Shown: in pieces, positions 1 through 6,594 of the stretch
How the letters are laid out: every line of letters starts with the position of its first letter
How positions within the stretch are numbered: position 1 is the first letter of the stretch
The notes under the pieces: model-generated
What the model was told of the DNA's origin: nothing
The model's input: the letters and a program-made list of their open reading frames with translations, nothing else
Database searches by the model: none
DNA from: Candidatus Aminicenantota bacterium
Lineage (GTDB): Bacteria; Acidobacteriota; Aminicenantia; S016-38
NCBI GenBank assembly: GCA_021161165.1
Contig: JAGHBF010000076.1
Location: 1 to 7,917, forward strand
Length of the DNA stretch: 7,917 nucleotides
Reading direction: 5' to 3'
Made by a program: the position numbers and the translations under genes

Positions 1-1303
1 CACAAATATATGCCCTGTATGCCTGGGCCATCCAGGAACCCTTCCAGTCCTAAATTGGGAAGCTGTAAAACTTGCCACAAAACTGGCTATAGCCCTTAAC
101 TGTAAAATTAATAGAGAATCTTACTTTGCTAGAAAAAATTATTTTTACCCTGACCTGCCCAAGGGCTACCAGATTACTCAGTATAAAAAACCACTGGCTG
201 AACAAGGATTTATAACCCTCAAAAGCGGAAAGAAAATAAGAATAAAAAGACTTCATATAGAAGAAGACTCAGGGAAATCTTTCCATACAGAAGAAGGGAC
301 ATTTTTGGATTTCAATAGGTGTGGGGTACCACTTGCTGAGATCGTAACCGAACCTGATATAAGTTCTCCTGAAGAAGCTGTGGAATTTCTACAAACCCTG
401 CGAAAAATTGCAATATATACAGGAGTATCCGACGCTGACATGGAAAAGGGCAATATGCGCTGTGATGCAAATCTTTCCCTTAAATCAACGGGAACTTCTG
501 CGCTGGGAACGAAGACAGAAGTTAAAAACCTCAATTCATTCAGGTTTCTTGCTAAAGCCCTTAATTACGAAATTCAAAGACAGCAAAAGCTTTTAGAAAG
601 GGGAGAAAAAATAATCCAGGAAACGAGGGGATTTAATAGTAAGAAAGGTGAGACTTTCCCTATGCGGAGCAAAGAAGAAGCTCATGACTACAGATATTTC
701 CCGGAGCCAGATCTTCCACCTCTTATCCTTGAAGAAGAATTTTTGGATGAGATCAGAGCATCCATCCCTGAACTTCACTGGCAAAGGGAGGAAAGGTTTG
801 TAAAAAAGTTTGGTCTTGACCCCGAAACTTCTTTTATTCTATGCGGAGAAAAAGAAATTGCTGATTTTTTTGAAGAGACCCTCCAATATTACAAAAATGC
901 AAAGGACCTAGCCAACTGGACAAAAACAGAAATTATGAAACTATGGAAAGAAGGCTTGATGGTAAATCCGAAGTCCTTCGCAGAACTTCTAAAATTTGTG
1001 GATGAAGGAAAACTTTCAAGATTGAAAGCCAAAGAAGTCTTAGAGGAAATGGCAAGAACAGGAGATTCACCATCAACTATTATCGAAAAAAGAGGCCTGG
1101 TTCAAATAAGCGACGAAGAAATCCTTAAAAAAATTATAGAAAAGGTTGTTAAAGAATACCCGGATAAGGTTGAAAAGTATCGCAAAGGAAAGAAGGGGCT
1201 AATGGGGTTTTTTGTCGGACAGGTTATGAAAGAAACAAAAGGAAAGGCGAATCCAAAACTCGTTAATAAATTACTCGGGGAGGCCTTGGAAAATGATAAA
1301 TGA
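1..1303 (+). CDS. gatB: Aspartyl/glutamyl-tRNA amidotransferase subunit B, 5'-truncated
   Basis: GatB is the tRNA-binding and kinase subunit of the GatCAB amidotransferase, which converts Glu-tRNA(Gln) and Asp-tRNA(Asn) to the amidated forms in the cytoplasm. The frame is open from base 2, so the start lies upstream; about 433 residues are visible, against roughly 475 usual. The first visible residues give the family's CPVCLGHPGTLPVLN stretch, followed by YFYPDLPKGYQITQY, the signature LDFNRCGVPLAEIVTEPD (about 304-357), EVKNLNSFRF, and the MRSKEEAHDYRYFPEPDLPP block (about 661-720). The C-terminal 150 residues form the helical GatB/YqeY tail, ending in the GLMGFFVGQVMKETKGKANP motif. The gatA and gatC partners are not in view. 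The stop overlaps the transketolase start by 11 nt. The identification is certain; only the N-terminus is missing. Confidence 0.97.
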   Translation, partial: TNICPVCLGHPGTLPVLNWEAVKLATKLAIALNCKINRESYFARKNYFYPDLPKGYQITQYKKPLAEQGFITLKSGKKIRIKRLHIEEDSGKSFHTEEGTFLDFNRCGVPLAEIVTEPDISSPEEAVEFLQTLRKIAIYTGVSDADMEKGNMRCDANLSLKSTGTSALGTKTEVKNLNSFRFLAKALNYEIQRQQKLLERGEKIIQETRGFNSKKGETFPMRSKEEAHDYRYFPEPDLPPLILEEEFLDEIRASIPELHWQREERFVKKFGLDPETSFILCGEKEIADFFEETLQYYKNAKDLANWTKTEIMKLWKEGLMVNPKSFAELLKFVDEGKLSRLKAKEVLEEMARTGDSPSTIIEKRGLVQISDEEILKKIIEKVVKEYPDKVEKYRKGKKGLMGFFVGQVMKETKGKANPKLVNKLLGEALENDK

Positions 1304-2138
1304 AGAAGAACTGAAAAAGCTTAGAGAAATATCCATCAGGATTAGAAGACATATCGTCACAATGACAGGATTGGCTAAATCCGGTCACCCGGGCGGCTCT
1401 CTTTCAGCTGCTGACATCATAACCGTGCTGTTCTTTAAAAAAATGCGTATTGACCCTAAAAATCCCAGGTGGAAAGAACGAGATATTTTTATACTTAGCA
1501 AAGGACATGCAACACCTGTATTATATGCAGCACTGGCAGAGGCTGGTTTCTTTCCTGTTGAAGAACTTAAAAACTTCAGAAGATTGAGGTCTCATCTACA
1601 AGGACATCCTGATAGGTTAATGACTCCGGGAGTTGAGATGTCCACTGGGTCTCTGGGACAAGGTTTATCCGTGGCAAATGGAGTAGCAATGGCCTTCAAA
1701 ATTGATAAAACACCAAGGAAAGTTTATGTGCTAATCGGTGATGGGGAATTACAGGAGGGACAGATCTGGGAAGCTGCAATGACCGCAGCTCATTACAAAT
1801 TGGACAACCTGACAGCAATTGTGGATTATAATGGACTACAGATAGATGGGCCTGTAAGCAAAGTTAAAGAAGTTGCTCCTGTTGCTGAAAAATGGAAAGC
1901 TTTTGGATGGGAGGTTAAGGAAATAGATGGACATGACTTCAAACAGATTATAGAGGCTCTTGATTGGGCTGATGGAGTGAGGGGAAAACCCGCTGTAATT
2001 ATTGCCCATACCTTAAAAGGAAAAGGAATTTCCTTTATGGAAGGCAAAGTAAAATTTCACGGAGTCCCTCCATCAGAAGAAGAAATGAAGAAAGCTCTTG
2101 AAGAATTAGATAAACAGGAAAGGGAGATAAGAAAATGA
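1293..2138 (+). CDS. tktN: Transketolase, N-terminal (TPP-pyrophosphate-binding) subunit
   Basis: This is the first half of a two-subunit transketolase, which moves two-carbon ketol units between sugar phosphates in the non-oxidative pentose phosphate pathway using thiamine diphosphate. The 281 residues match the usual length of the split N-terminal subunit. Visible elements are SGHPGGS (His32), SKGHATP (His72), QGHPD (His105), the STGSLGQGLS loop (117-126), and the TPP/Mg motif opening at GDG 149-151 and closing at Asn180, with Asp150 and Asn180 as expected metal ligands. The ATG at 1293 is preceded by GGGGAGG (1277-1283), which supports this start inside the end of gatB. The stop overlaps the C-terminal subunit in an ATGA, consistent with coupled, equimolar synthesis. 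A DXS or pyruvate dehydrogenase E1 assignment is less likely: DXS is a single longer chain, and the SKGHATPVLYAALAEAG and GHPD motifs are of transketolase type. Confidence 0.94.
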   Translation: MINEEELKKLREISIRIRRHIVTMTGLAKSGHPGGSLSAADIITVLFFKKMRIDPKNPRWKERDIFILSKGHATPVLYAALAEAGFFPVEELKNFRRLRSHLQGHPDRLMTPGVEMSTGSLGQGLSVANGVAMAFKIDKTPRKVYVLIGDGELQEGQIWEAAMTAAHYKLDNLTAIVDYNGLQIDGPVSKVKEVAPVAEKWKAFGWEVKEIDGHDFKQIIEALDWADGVRGKPAVIIAHTLKGKGISFMEGKVKFHGVPPSEEEMKKALEELDKQEREIRK

Positions 2139-3082
2139 AGGAATTTGAGTACAAACACCTGAGAGATGCCTATGGCGAAATTCTTGTTGAACTTGGGGAA
2201 AAATACAAGGATATAGTTGTTCTGGATGCAGACCTTTCCTCATCTACCAGAACAGCTAAATTTGGGGAAAAATTCCCGGAAAGATTCTTTAATATAGGTG
2301 TTTCAGAACAGGATCTAATGTCAACGGCAGCAGGACTTGCAATTGCAGGTAAAAGGCCCTTTGTTTCCACATTTGCAGTATTTGCAGCTGGCAGAGCCTG
2401 GGAGCAAATTCGCCAGTCAATTGCCTATGCCAATGTAAATGTTAAAATCGTAGCCAGCCACGGCGGGATAACTGTGGGTGAAGATGGAGCAACCCATCAG
2501 ATGTTAGAGGATTTCGCTATAATGAGGGTCTTACCCAATATGAAAGTTTTCTGTCCTGCTGATTATTACGAAACAAAAATTCTTATAAGAAAAGTCTTCG
2601 AATCAGATGGACCTTCATACGTAAGGCTTTCCAGAGCAAAATTCCCTGTGATTTTTGATGAAACTCACGATTTTGAAATAGGAAAAGCTCAGGTCCTTAA
2701 AGAAGGTAAAGACTTAACAGCTGTAGGAGTAGGAATTACAGTTCACGGATTGCTCATTACAGCGGAAGAACTGGAAAAGGAAGGTATTTCAATAGAGGTA
2801 ATAAATTCCCCTTCAATAAAACCCCTGGACGGTGAAACCATATTGAATTCGGCCCGAAAAACAGGAAAAGTATTCGTGGCAGAGGAACACTCTGTGATTG
2901 GAGGCCTCGGTTCTGCCATTTCAGAATTTCTTTCTCAGCACTATCCTACAAAAATGAAATTCCACGGAATAAAGGATATTTTTGGAAGATCCGGTAATGC
3001 CACAGAACTTCTAAGGTTCTATGGCCTGGATCCTGAAGGGATAAAAAGAGAAATTCAAAAATTCTTGAAGGATAATGCTTAG
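2135..3082 (+). CDS. tktC: Transketolase, C-terminal (pyrimidine-binding) subunit
   Basis: This is the second half of the split transketolase. The 315 residues contain the pyrimidine-binding domain (about 1-165), with the catalytic Glu58 in NIGVSEQD that activates thiamine diphosphate. They also include HGGITVGEDGATHQ (109-122, with the conserved His121), and then a C-terminal transketolase domain (about 185-315) containing VAEEHSVIGGLGSA. The active site would form at the interface with the upstream subunit, so the two proteins should work only as a complex. The ATG at 2135 has a good ribosome-binding site, AGGGAGAT (2121-2128), and shares ATGA with the stop of the upstream gene. Its own stop runs 8 nt into ftsE. 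No key residue is missing. Substrate specificity (classical transketolase or a related ketolase) cannot be read from the sequence. Confidence 0.94.
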   Translation: MKEFEYKHLRDAYGEILVELGEKYKDIVVLDADLSSSTRTAKFGEKFPERFFNIGVSEQDLMSTAAGLAIAGKRPFVSTFAVFAAGRAWEQIRQSIAYANVNVKIVASHGGITVGEDGATHQMLEDFAIMRVLPNMKVFCPADYYETKILIRKVFESDGPSYVRLSRAKFPVIFDETHDFEIGKAQVLKEGKDLTAVGVGITVHGLLITAEELEKEGISIEVINSPSIKPLDGETILNSARKTGKVFVAEEHSVIGGLGSAISEFLSQHYPTKMKFHGIKDIFGRSGNATELLRFYGLDPEGIKREIQKFLKDNA

Positions 3083-3737
3083 TTTCTATGGAGTCTATAA
3101 ATCTTATTCATCTCCGTACTTTGCACTTTCTAACATTAATTTTAAGGTGGAAAAAGGAGAATTTCTCTTTATAACAGGTCCTTCCGGAGCGGGAAAAACT
3201 ACTATTATAAAGCTAATCACCAGAGAAGAGCTCCCATCTAAAGGAAAAATTCTTTTTGAGGGCAAGGACATATCTGCAATACCAAGGGGAAAACTTTATA
3301 GCTACAGAAGAAAACTTGGCATAATTTTTCAGGATTTTCGATTGATACCTTACTTAACAGTTTTTGACAACGTGGCTCTTCCCCTGATTTTAAGAGGAAG
3401 CGGAAAACAGGAAATCTACAACAGAGTAACTACTGCTCTGAAGGAGTTGGAAATCATTCACAAAGCTCGAGAATTGCCTCCATCTCTTTCTGGAGGAGAA
3501 CAACAGAGAGTCGCAATAGCAAGAGCAATAGCTGGCAATCCTGACCTCCTTTTAGCTGACGAACCCACAGGAAATCTTGACCCTCTTCTGTCAAGGAAAA
3601 TTATGCGAATTCTTCAGAGAATAAATATGAAAGGAACAACTGTGATAATTGCCACTCACGACCAGTCAATTATTGATGAATTCGGCAAAAAAGTAATTTT
3701 CCTTTCCTACGGAAAAATAAAAAGGATAAAAACTTGA
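3075..3737 (+). CDS. ftsE: Cell-division ABC transporter ATP-binding protein FtsE
   Basis: FtsE is the cytoplasmic ATPase of the FtsEX complex, which couples ATP hydrolysis at the division site to peptidoglycan hydrolase activation across the membrane rather than to transport. The 220 residues are full length. Walker A is GPSGAGKTT (35-43), the Q-loop Gln86 lies in FQDFRLIP, the ABC signature is LSGGEQQ (138-144), Walker B plus D-loop is LLLADEPTGNLD (158-169), and the H-loop His is 195. The FQDFRLIP segment is the hallmark that separates FtsE from LolD- or MacB-type ATPases, and the adjacent ftsX confirms the call. The start overlaps the end of tktC. A GAAGG at 3067-3071 is only 3 nt from the ATG, a tight spacing, so translation may depend partly on coupling. 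Confidence 0.93.
   Translation: MLSFYGVYKSYSSPYFALSNINFKVEKGEFLFITGPSGAGKTTIIKLITREELPSKGKILFEGKDISAIPRGKLYSYRRKLGIIFQDFRLIPYLTVFDNVALPLILRGSGKQEIYNRVTTALKELEIIHKARELPPSLSGGEQQRVAIARAIAGNPDLLLADEPTGNLDPLLSRKIMRILQRINMKGTTVIIATHDQSIIDEFGKKVIFLSYGKIKRIKT
3719..3726 (+). promoter_or_regulatory. Ribosome-binding site for the TTG start of ftsX
   Basis: AAAAAGGA lies 7 nt before TTG 3734, inside the 3' end of ftsE. It supports the non-ATG start, because no upstream in-frame start with a better site is seen and the first internal ATG would remove half of TM1. Confidence 0.6.
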
Positions 3738-4594
3738 GAAGAACAATCTTTGGTTTAAAACTATTTGTCAATGGAAAATTCGGGAAACCCTCGGAATTTA
3801 TTTTTCCTATTTTTATAATGGGCTTCTCTGTTTTTTTCCTGTGCTGGTTTATTCTCATAAGAAACAACGTAGGATATATTGTGAACAAAATAGAAAAAGG
3901 CCTTTCAGCGAGGGTATTTCTTCAAGATGAAATTACAGAAGAAAGGGCAGAGGAAATATTAAAAAGGTTAAAAACATTACATGAAATAGAATATGTCGAA
4001 CTTGTTTCTAAGGAAAAAGCAAAGGAGGAATTTGCACATTATTTTCCGGAAATTGCAGAGGCCCTCGGTAATGATAATCCTTTTCCTATAAGCATTTATA
4101 TCAGGCTGAAAAAAACAACAAATTCTTCAGAAAATCTTCTCAAACAGTTAAATGAAATTCCTGGAGTTAAGGAGGTTGTTTATCAACGCGAACTTTTCAA
4201 TTCTTTCAAAAAATTGAGAGTCAGTATAGATTATCTTGGAAGCTTTCTATCCATAATTTTCTTTATAGCTTCAGCAGTAATAATAGGAAATCTCATTCTT
4301 ATACATATAGCAGCTAGAAAGGAGGAAATCTATTTGCTTTACATACTCGGAGCAAGAGATGATTTTATCTTCACTCCTTTCATAATCTTTTCAATATTTT
4401 TCAGCCTGATTGGCGCGACCATAGGAATACTCTTTTTCAAACTTTCTATTTTAATTGCAGAATACCTCAAAGGTAAGTTTCTTCCGACCAATCAACTTGA
4501 AAACGAAAATCTATTTGTAATTTTAGGCTTAAGCATTCTGGTAGGATTGATTGCAACCATAATTTCCACAGGGAGGTATAGCTATGAAATATAA
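3734..4594 (+). CDS. ftsX: Cell-division membrane protein FtsX (TTG start)
   Basis: FtsX is the inner-membrane partner of FtsE. The 286 residues show the family topology: a short cytoplasmic N-terminus, TM1 at about 22-42, an extracytoplasmic domain at about 44-165, then TM2 (167-190), TM3 (216-238) and TM4 (259-279). The extracytoplasmic domain contains NPFPISIYIRL (115-125), matching the conserved NPLP motif, and the loop after TM2 has RKEEIYLLYILGA (195-207), the usual FtsX coupling segment. Translation appears to start at TTG 3734, which overlaps the ftsE stop as TTGA. An AAAAAGGA (3719-3726) sits 7 nt upstream, and the next in-frame ATG (residue 29) would cut TM1, so TTG is preferred. 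No peptidoglycan hydrolase gene follows, although one often does in other bacteria. Confidence 0.92.
   Translation: MRRTIFGLKLFVNGKFGKPSEFIFPIFIMGFSVFFLCWFILIRNNVGYIVNKIEKGLSARVFLQDEITEERAEEILKRLKTLHEIEYVELVSKEKAKEEFAHYFPEIAEALGNDNPFPISIYIRLKKTTNSSENLLKQLNEIPGVKEVVYQRELFNSFKKLRVSIDYLGSFLSIIFFIASAVIIGNLILIHIAARKEEIYLLYILGARDDFIFTPFIIFSIFFSLIGATIGILFFKLSILIAEYLKGKFLPTNQLENENLFVILGLSILVGLIATIISTGRYSYEI
4571..4577 (+). promoter_or_regulatory. Ribosome-binding site for the dehydrogenase gene
   Basis: GGGAGGT lies 6 nt before ATG 4584, within the last codons of ftsX. It fixes the dehydrogenase start even though that start overlaps ftsX by 11 nt. Confidence 0.65.
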
Positions 4595-5528
4595 GGTTTT
4601 ACTCACCCATGAACTTTTTCCTGAAGTTCACAAGAAACTGCAGGATTTATTTGAACTGGAGGTGGGAATTGAAGGGAAGGAGGACCTTATAAAAAAGGTA
4701 AGAGACAAACACGCCCTTTTGTGCTTTCTCAAGGACCCTATTGATAGAGAAGTAATAGATGCCGCTCCTGAGTTAAAAATTATTGCGAATTACGCAGTGG
4801 GTTATGACAACATAGATGTAGAGTATGCAAAAAGCAAAGGAATCTATGTTACAAATACTCCTGACCTTCTTACTGAAGCCACAGCTGATCTTACATGGGC
4901 ATTGATTCTTGCTGTTGCAAGAAGAATAGTAGAAGCCGATTCATTTACGCGGGCGGGTAAATTCAAAGGATGGGAAGCAAAACTATTTCTCGGAATGGAA
5001 CTAAATGGAAAAAGACTGGGAATAATCGGGTTGGGAAGAATTGGAAAAGCGGTAGCAAGAAGAGCTTCTGGATTTGGAATGGAAATTGTCTATTATAAAA
5101 GGAAAAAACTCTCACCGGCAGAGGAAAAATCGCTGGGTGTTAAATTTTTATCCCTTGAGGAACTTTTGAAATCAAGCGATGTTATTTCCATCCACACACC
5201 ACTTACGCCGGATACGGAAAACTTGATTAACAGAGAAAGAGTTTACATGATAAAAAGGGGTGCCATTTTCATAAATACCGCCAGGGGAGCAGTGGTAGAT
5301 GAAAACGCACTTATAGAAAGACTTGAAAACGGTAGCCTTTTCGGAGCAGGGTTCGACGTTTATAAAAACGAACCTGAGATAAACCCAAAATTAATCAATT
5401 TAAAAAATGTGGTGTTGTTACCTCATATAGGGAGTGCGACTACTCAGACAAGACTTGCGATGGCGAATTTAGCAGCTGACAATATAATCTCAGTCCTGAA
5501 GGGAGGAAAACCCATAACTCCGGTCTAA
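4584..5528 (+). CDS. D-isomer-specific 2-hydroxyacid dehydrogenase (glyoxylate/hydroxypyruvate reductase type)
   Basis: This is a cytoplasmic NAD(P)-dependent oxidoreductase that interconverts D-2-hydroxyacids and 2-oxoacids, most likely glycerate/hydroxypyruvate or glycolate/glyoxylate. The 314 residues have the split substrate domain (about 1-98 and 288-314) around a Rossmann domain with GLGRIG at 149-154. The catalytic triad is complete: Arg234 in INTARGAVVDE, Glu263 in NEPE and His281 in LPHIGSAT, with family-typical spacing of 29 and 18 residues. NYAVGYDNID and the NTP(D) loop fit the GyaR-like subgroup. No ACT or other regulatory C-terminal domain is present, which argues against a long phosphoglycerate dehydrogenase (SerA). 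The end of beta-2 reads YYKRKK instead of carrying an acidic residue, which suggests NADPH rather than NADH use (inference). Substrate identity is not settled by sequence. Confidence 0.9.
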   Translation: MKYKVLLTHELFPEVHKKLQDLFELEVGIEGKEDLIKKVRDKHALLCFLKDPIDREVIDAAPELKIIANYAVGYDNIDVEYAKSKGIYVTNTPDLLTEATADLTWALILAVARRIVEADSFTRAGKFKGWEAKLFLGMELNGKRLGIIGLGRIGKAVARRASGFGMEIVYYKRKKLSPAEEKSLGVKFLSLEELLKSSDVISIHTPLTPDTENLINRERVYMIKRGAIFINTARGAVVDENALIERLENGSLFGAGFDVYKNEPEINPKLINLKNVVLLPHIGSATTQTRLAMANLAADNIISVLKGGKPITPV

Positions 5529-5536
5529 AGGCAAGC

Positions 5537-6220
5537 ATGAAAATTCAAGTAATTTTTGACAACTATCCAGATAAAAAATCCTGGGGCTGGGAGTGGGGTT
5601 TTTCCGCTCTTGTGGAAGGAAAAATTCTTTTTGATACAGGTTCAGACCCGGACATTTTTATTAAAAATTTAACAAGAGCATGTAACCCAAAGGAAATAAC
5701 CAAGGTTATAATTTCGCATTTTCATTGGGACCACACAGGAGGTCTTTTCTCCTTGGTAAACAGAAATAAAAAAATAGAAGTTTTTGTGGGAGAAGGTTTC
5801 AGTCGAAAATTTGAGGAATCCCTCAAAAGAAAAGGCGCTAAGGTTTTAAGAGTCAAGGGCTGGAAAAGAATAGAAACTAACATATGGATTGGGCCTGAAT
5901 TGCCCAAACCAATTCCGGAACGTTTTCTGGTAATTGAAGGAAACAATGCATCTTTCCTGATAGCAGGGTGTTCCCATCCAGGGATAGAAAATTTTGCTCG
6001 TCTTACCAGGGAAAAATTTCAAAAACCCATCTGGCTGCTGGGTGGGTTTCACCTTTTTTCTGCCTCAGTAGAAAAAATAAAAAGTATCGCAGAGGAGCTC
6101 AAAAAAATCGGGGTTGTGAAGGCTTTTCCTTCTCATTGTTCTGGTGAGAGGGCCTTTGAAATTTTCTCCAACTACTTTGAAGTAGCAAGGGCTGGTAGCG
6201 GGAAAATAATAGAATTTTGA
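5537..6220 (+). CDS. Metallo-beta-lactamase-fold hydrolase, COG1237-like
   Basis: This is a 227-residue metal-dependent hydrolase of the metallo-beta-lactamase fold. Motif 1 is LFDTG (Asp33) and motif 2 is HFHWDH (His61, His63, Asp65, His66). The later ligand candidates are His147 in AGCSHPGIEN, His172 in GGFHLF and His200 in PSHCSG. The GCSHPGI, GGFHL and HCSG combination matches the COG1237 group, which includes proteins annotated as dihydropterin-ribofuranosyl-aminobenzene phosphate synthases by analogy with archaeal methanopterin enzymes. That annotation should not be read as a methanopterin pathway here. The protein looks somewhat shorter than many relatives. It starts 8 nt after the dehydrogenase stop, with an AAAGG (5527-5531) overlapping that stop, and its own stop overlaps the next gene by 4 nt. 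The fold is certain; the substrate is unknown. Confidence 0.87.
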   Translation: MKIQVIFDNYPDKKSWGWEWGFSALVEGKILFDTGSDPDIFIKNLTRACNPKEITKVIISHFHWDHTGGLFSLVNRNKKIEVFVGEGFSRKFEESLKRKGAKVLRVKGWKRIETNIWIGPELPKPIPERFLVIEGNNASFLIAGCSHPGIENFARLTREKFQKPIWLLGGFHLFSASVEKIKSIAEELKKIGVVKAFPSHCSGERAFEIFSNYFEVARAGSGKIIEF

Positions 6221-6594
6221 GTTCCTACGTTCTTATAATAAAAGTTAATAGTCCTGAAAATGTGGAAATTGGGGCTCTGGGGAATTTTAAAATCCTATCA
6301 GGCTTTTATTCTTATGTCGGGGCTGGAGGCATAACCAGGATAAAACGACATTTTAAAAGGAAAAAGCGCCTGCACTGGCACATAGATTACCTTTTAAAAA
6401 TTGCAGAGCCTCTGGAAGCATGGATAGGAGAAATGGAAGAAGTTAAGCTCGTGGAAATCCTTGAGGGAGAGTTGAGACCCTATATAAAGGGTTTTGGAAG
6501 CTCTGATACACGCAAGTTCTCACATCTATTCCTGGGCAAACCCTCGAATAGATTACTTAAGAATCTCGGCTACAGAAAAATAGAGAAATTTTAA
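6217..6594 (+). CDS. DUF123 / Uri-superfamily (GIY-YIG-related) protein, TTG start
   Basis: This is a 125-residue protein of the DUF123 family (COG1833), relatives of GIY-YIG nucleases that occur mostly in archaea and thermophilic bacteria and are sometimes fused to endonuclease III. Supporting motifs are GALGNFKILSGFYSYVGAGG (19-38), a basic RIKRHFKRKKR segment (41-51), HWHIDYLL (53-60) and GFGSSDTRKFSHLF (92-105). In most relatives I recall, the last motif reads SSDCxCxSHL; here both cysteine positions are replaced, by Thr98 and Lys100. The TTG start overlaps the upstream stop as TTGA. The nearest GGGA (6200-6203) is 13 nt away, so initiation probably relies on coupling. A DNA-related role is inferred from the family; nuclease activity is unproven. 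The stop codon shares TTAA with the stop of the convergent ligase gene. Confidence 0.82.
   Translation: MSSYVLIIKVNSPENVEIGALGNFKILSGFYSYVGAGGITRIKRHFKRKKRLHWHIDYLLKIAEPLEAWIGEMEEVKLVEILEGELRPYIKGFGSSDTRKFSHLFLGKPSNRLLKNLGYRKIEKF
6591..6594. other. Shared TTAA stop of convergent genes
   Basis: TTAA is its own reverse complement. Bases 6592-6594 (TAA) end the DUF123 gene on the + strand, and the complement of 6591-6593 (TAA) ends ligA on the - strand. The two coding regions therefore overlap tail to tail by 4 nt, leaving no intergenic room for a terminator. Confidence 0.95.

Noticed and set aside
253..534. Antisense open frame opposite gatB, and similar frames at 593-784, 1826-2047, 2170-2370, 3670-3888 and 5722-6052
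   Set aside because: Each lies opposite a strongly supported gene, is low-complexity or composition-driven, and has no recognisable motif.
305..1303. A shorter reading of gatB starting at an internal TTG
   Set aside because: The frame is open and clearly homologous to GatB from base 2; the TTG codes for Leu in the LDFNRCG signature.
1293..3082. The tkt pair as DXS or a dehydrogenase E1 alpha/beta pair
   Set aside because: The motifs and subunit lengths fit split transketolase; DXS is one continuous longer chain, and E1 alpha lacks the SKGHA and GHPD pattern.
4318..4336. Strong AAAGGAGG with a nearby TTG inside ftsX, as a possible internal start
   Set aside because: It encodes the conserved RKEEIYLL segment, and starting there would leave only two membrane helices.
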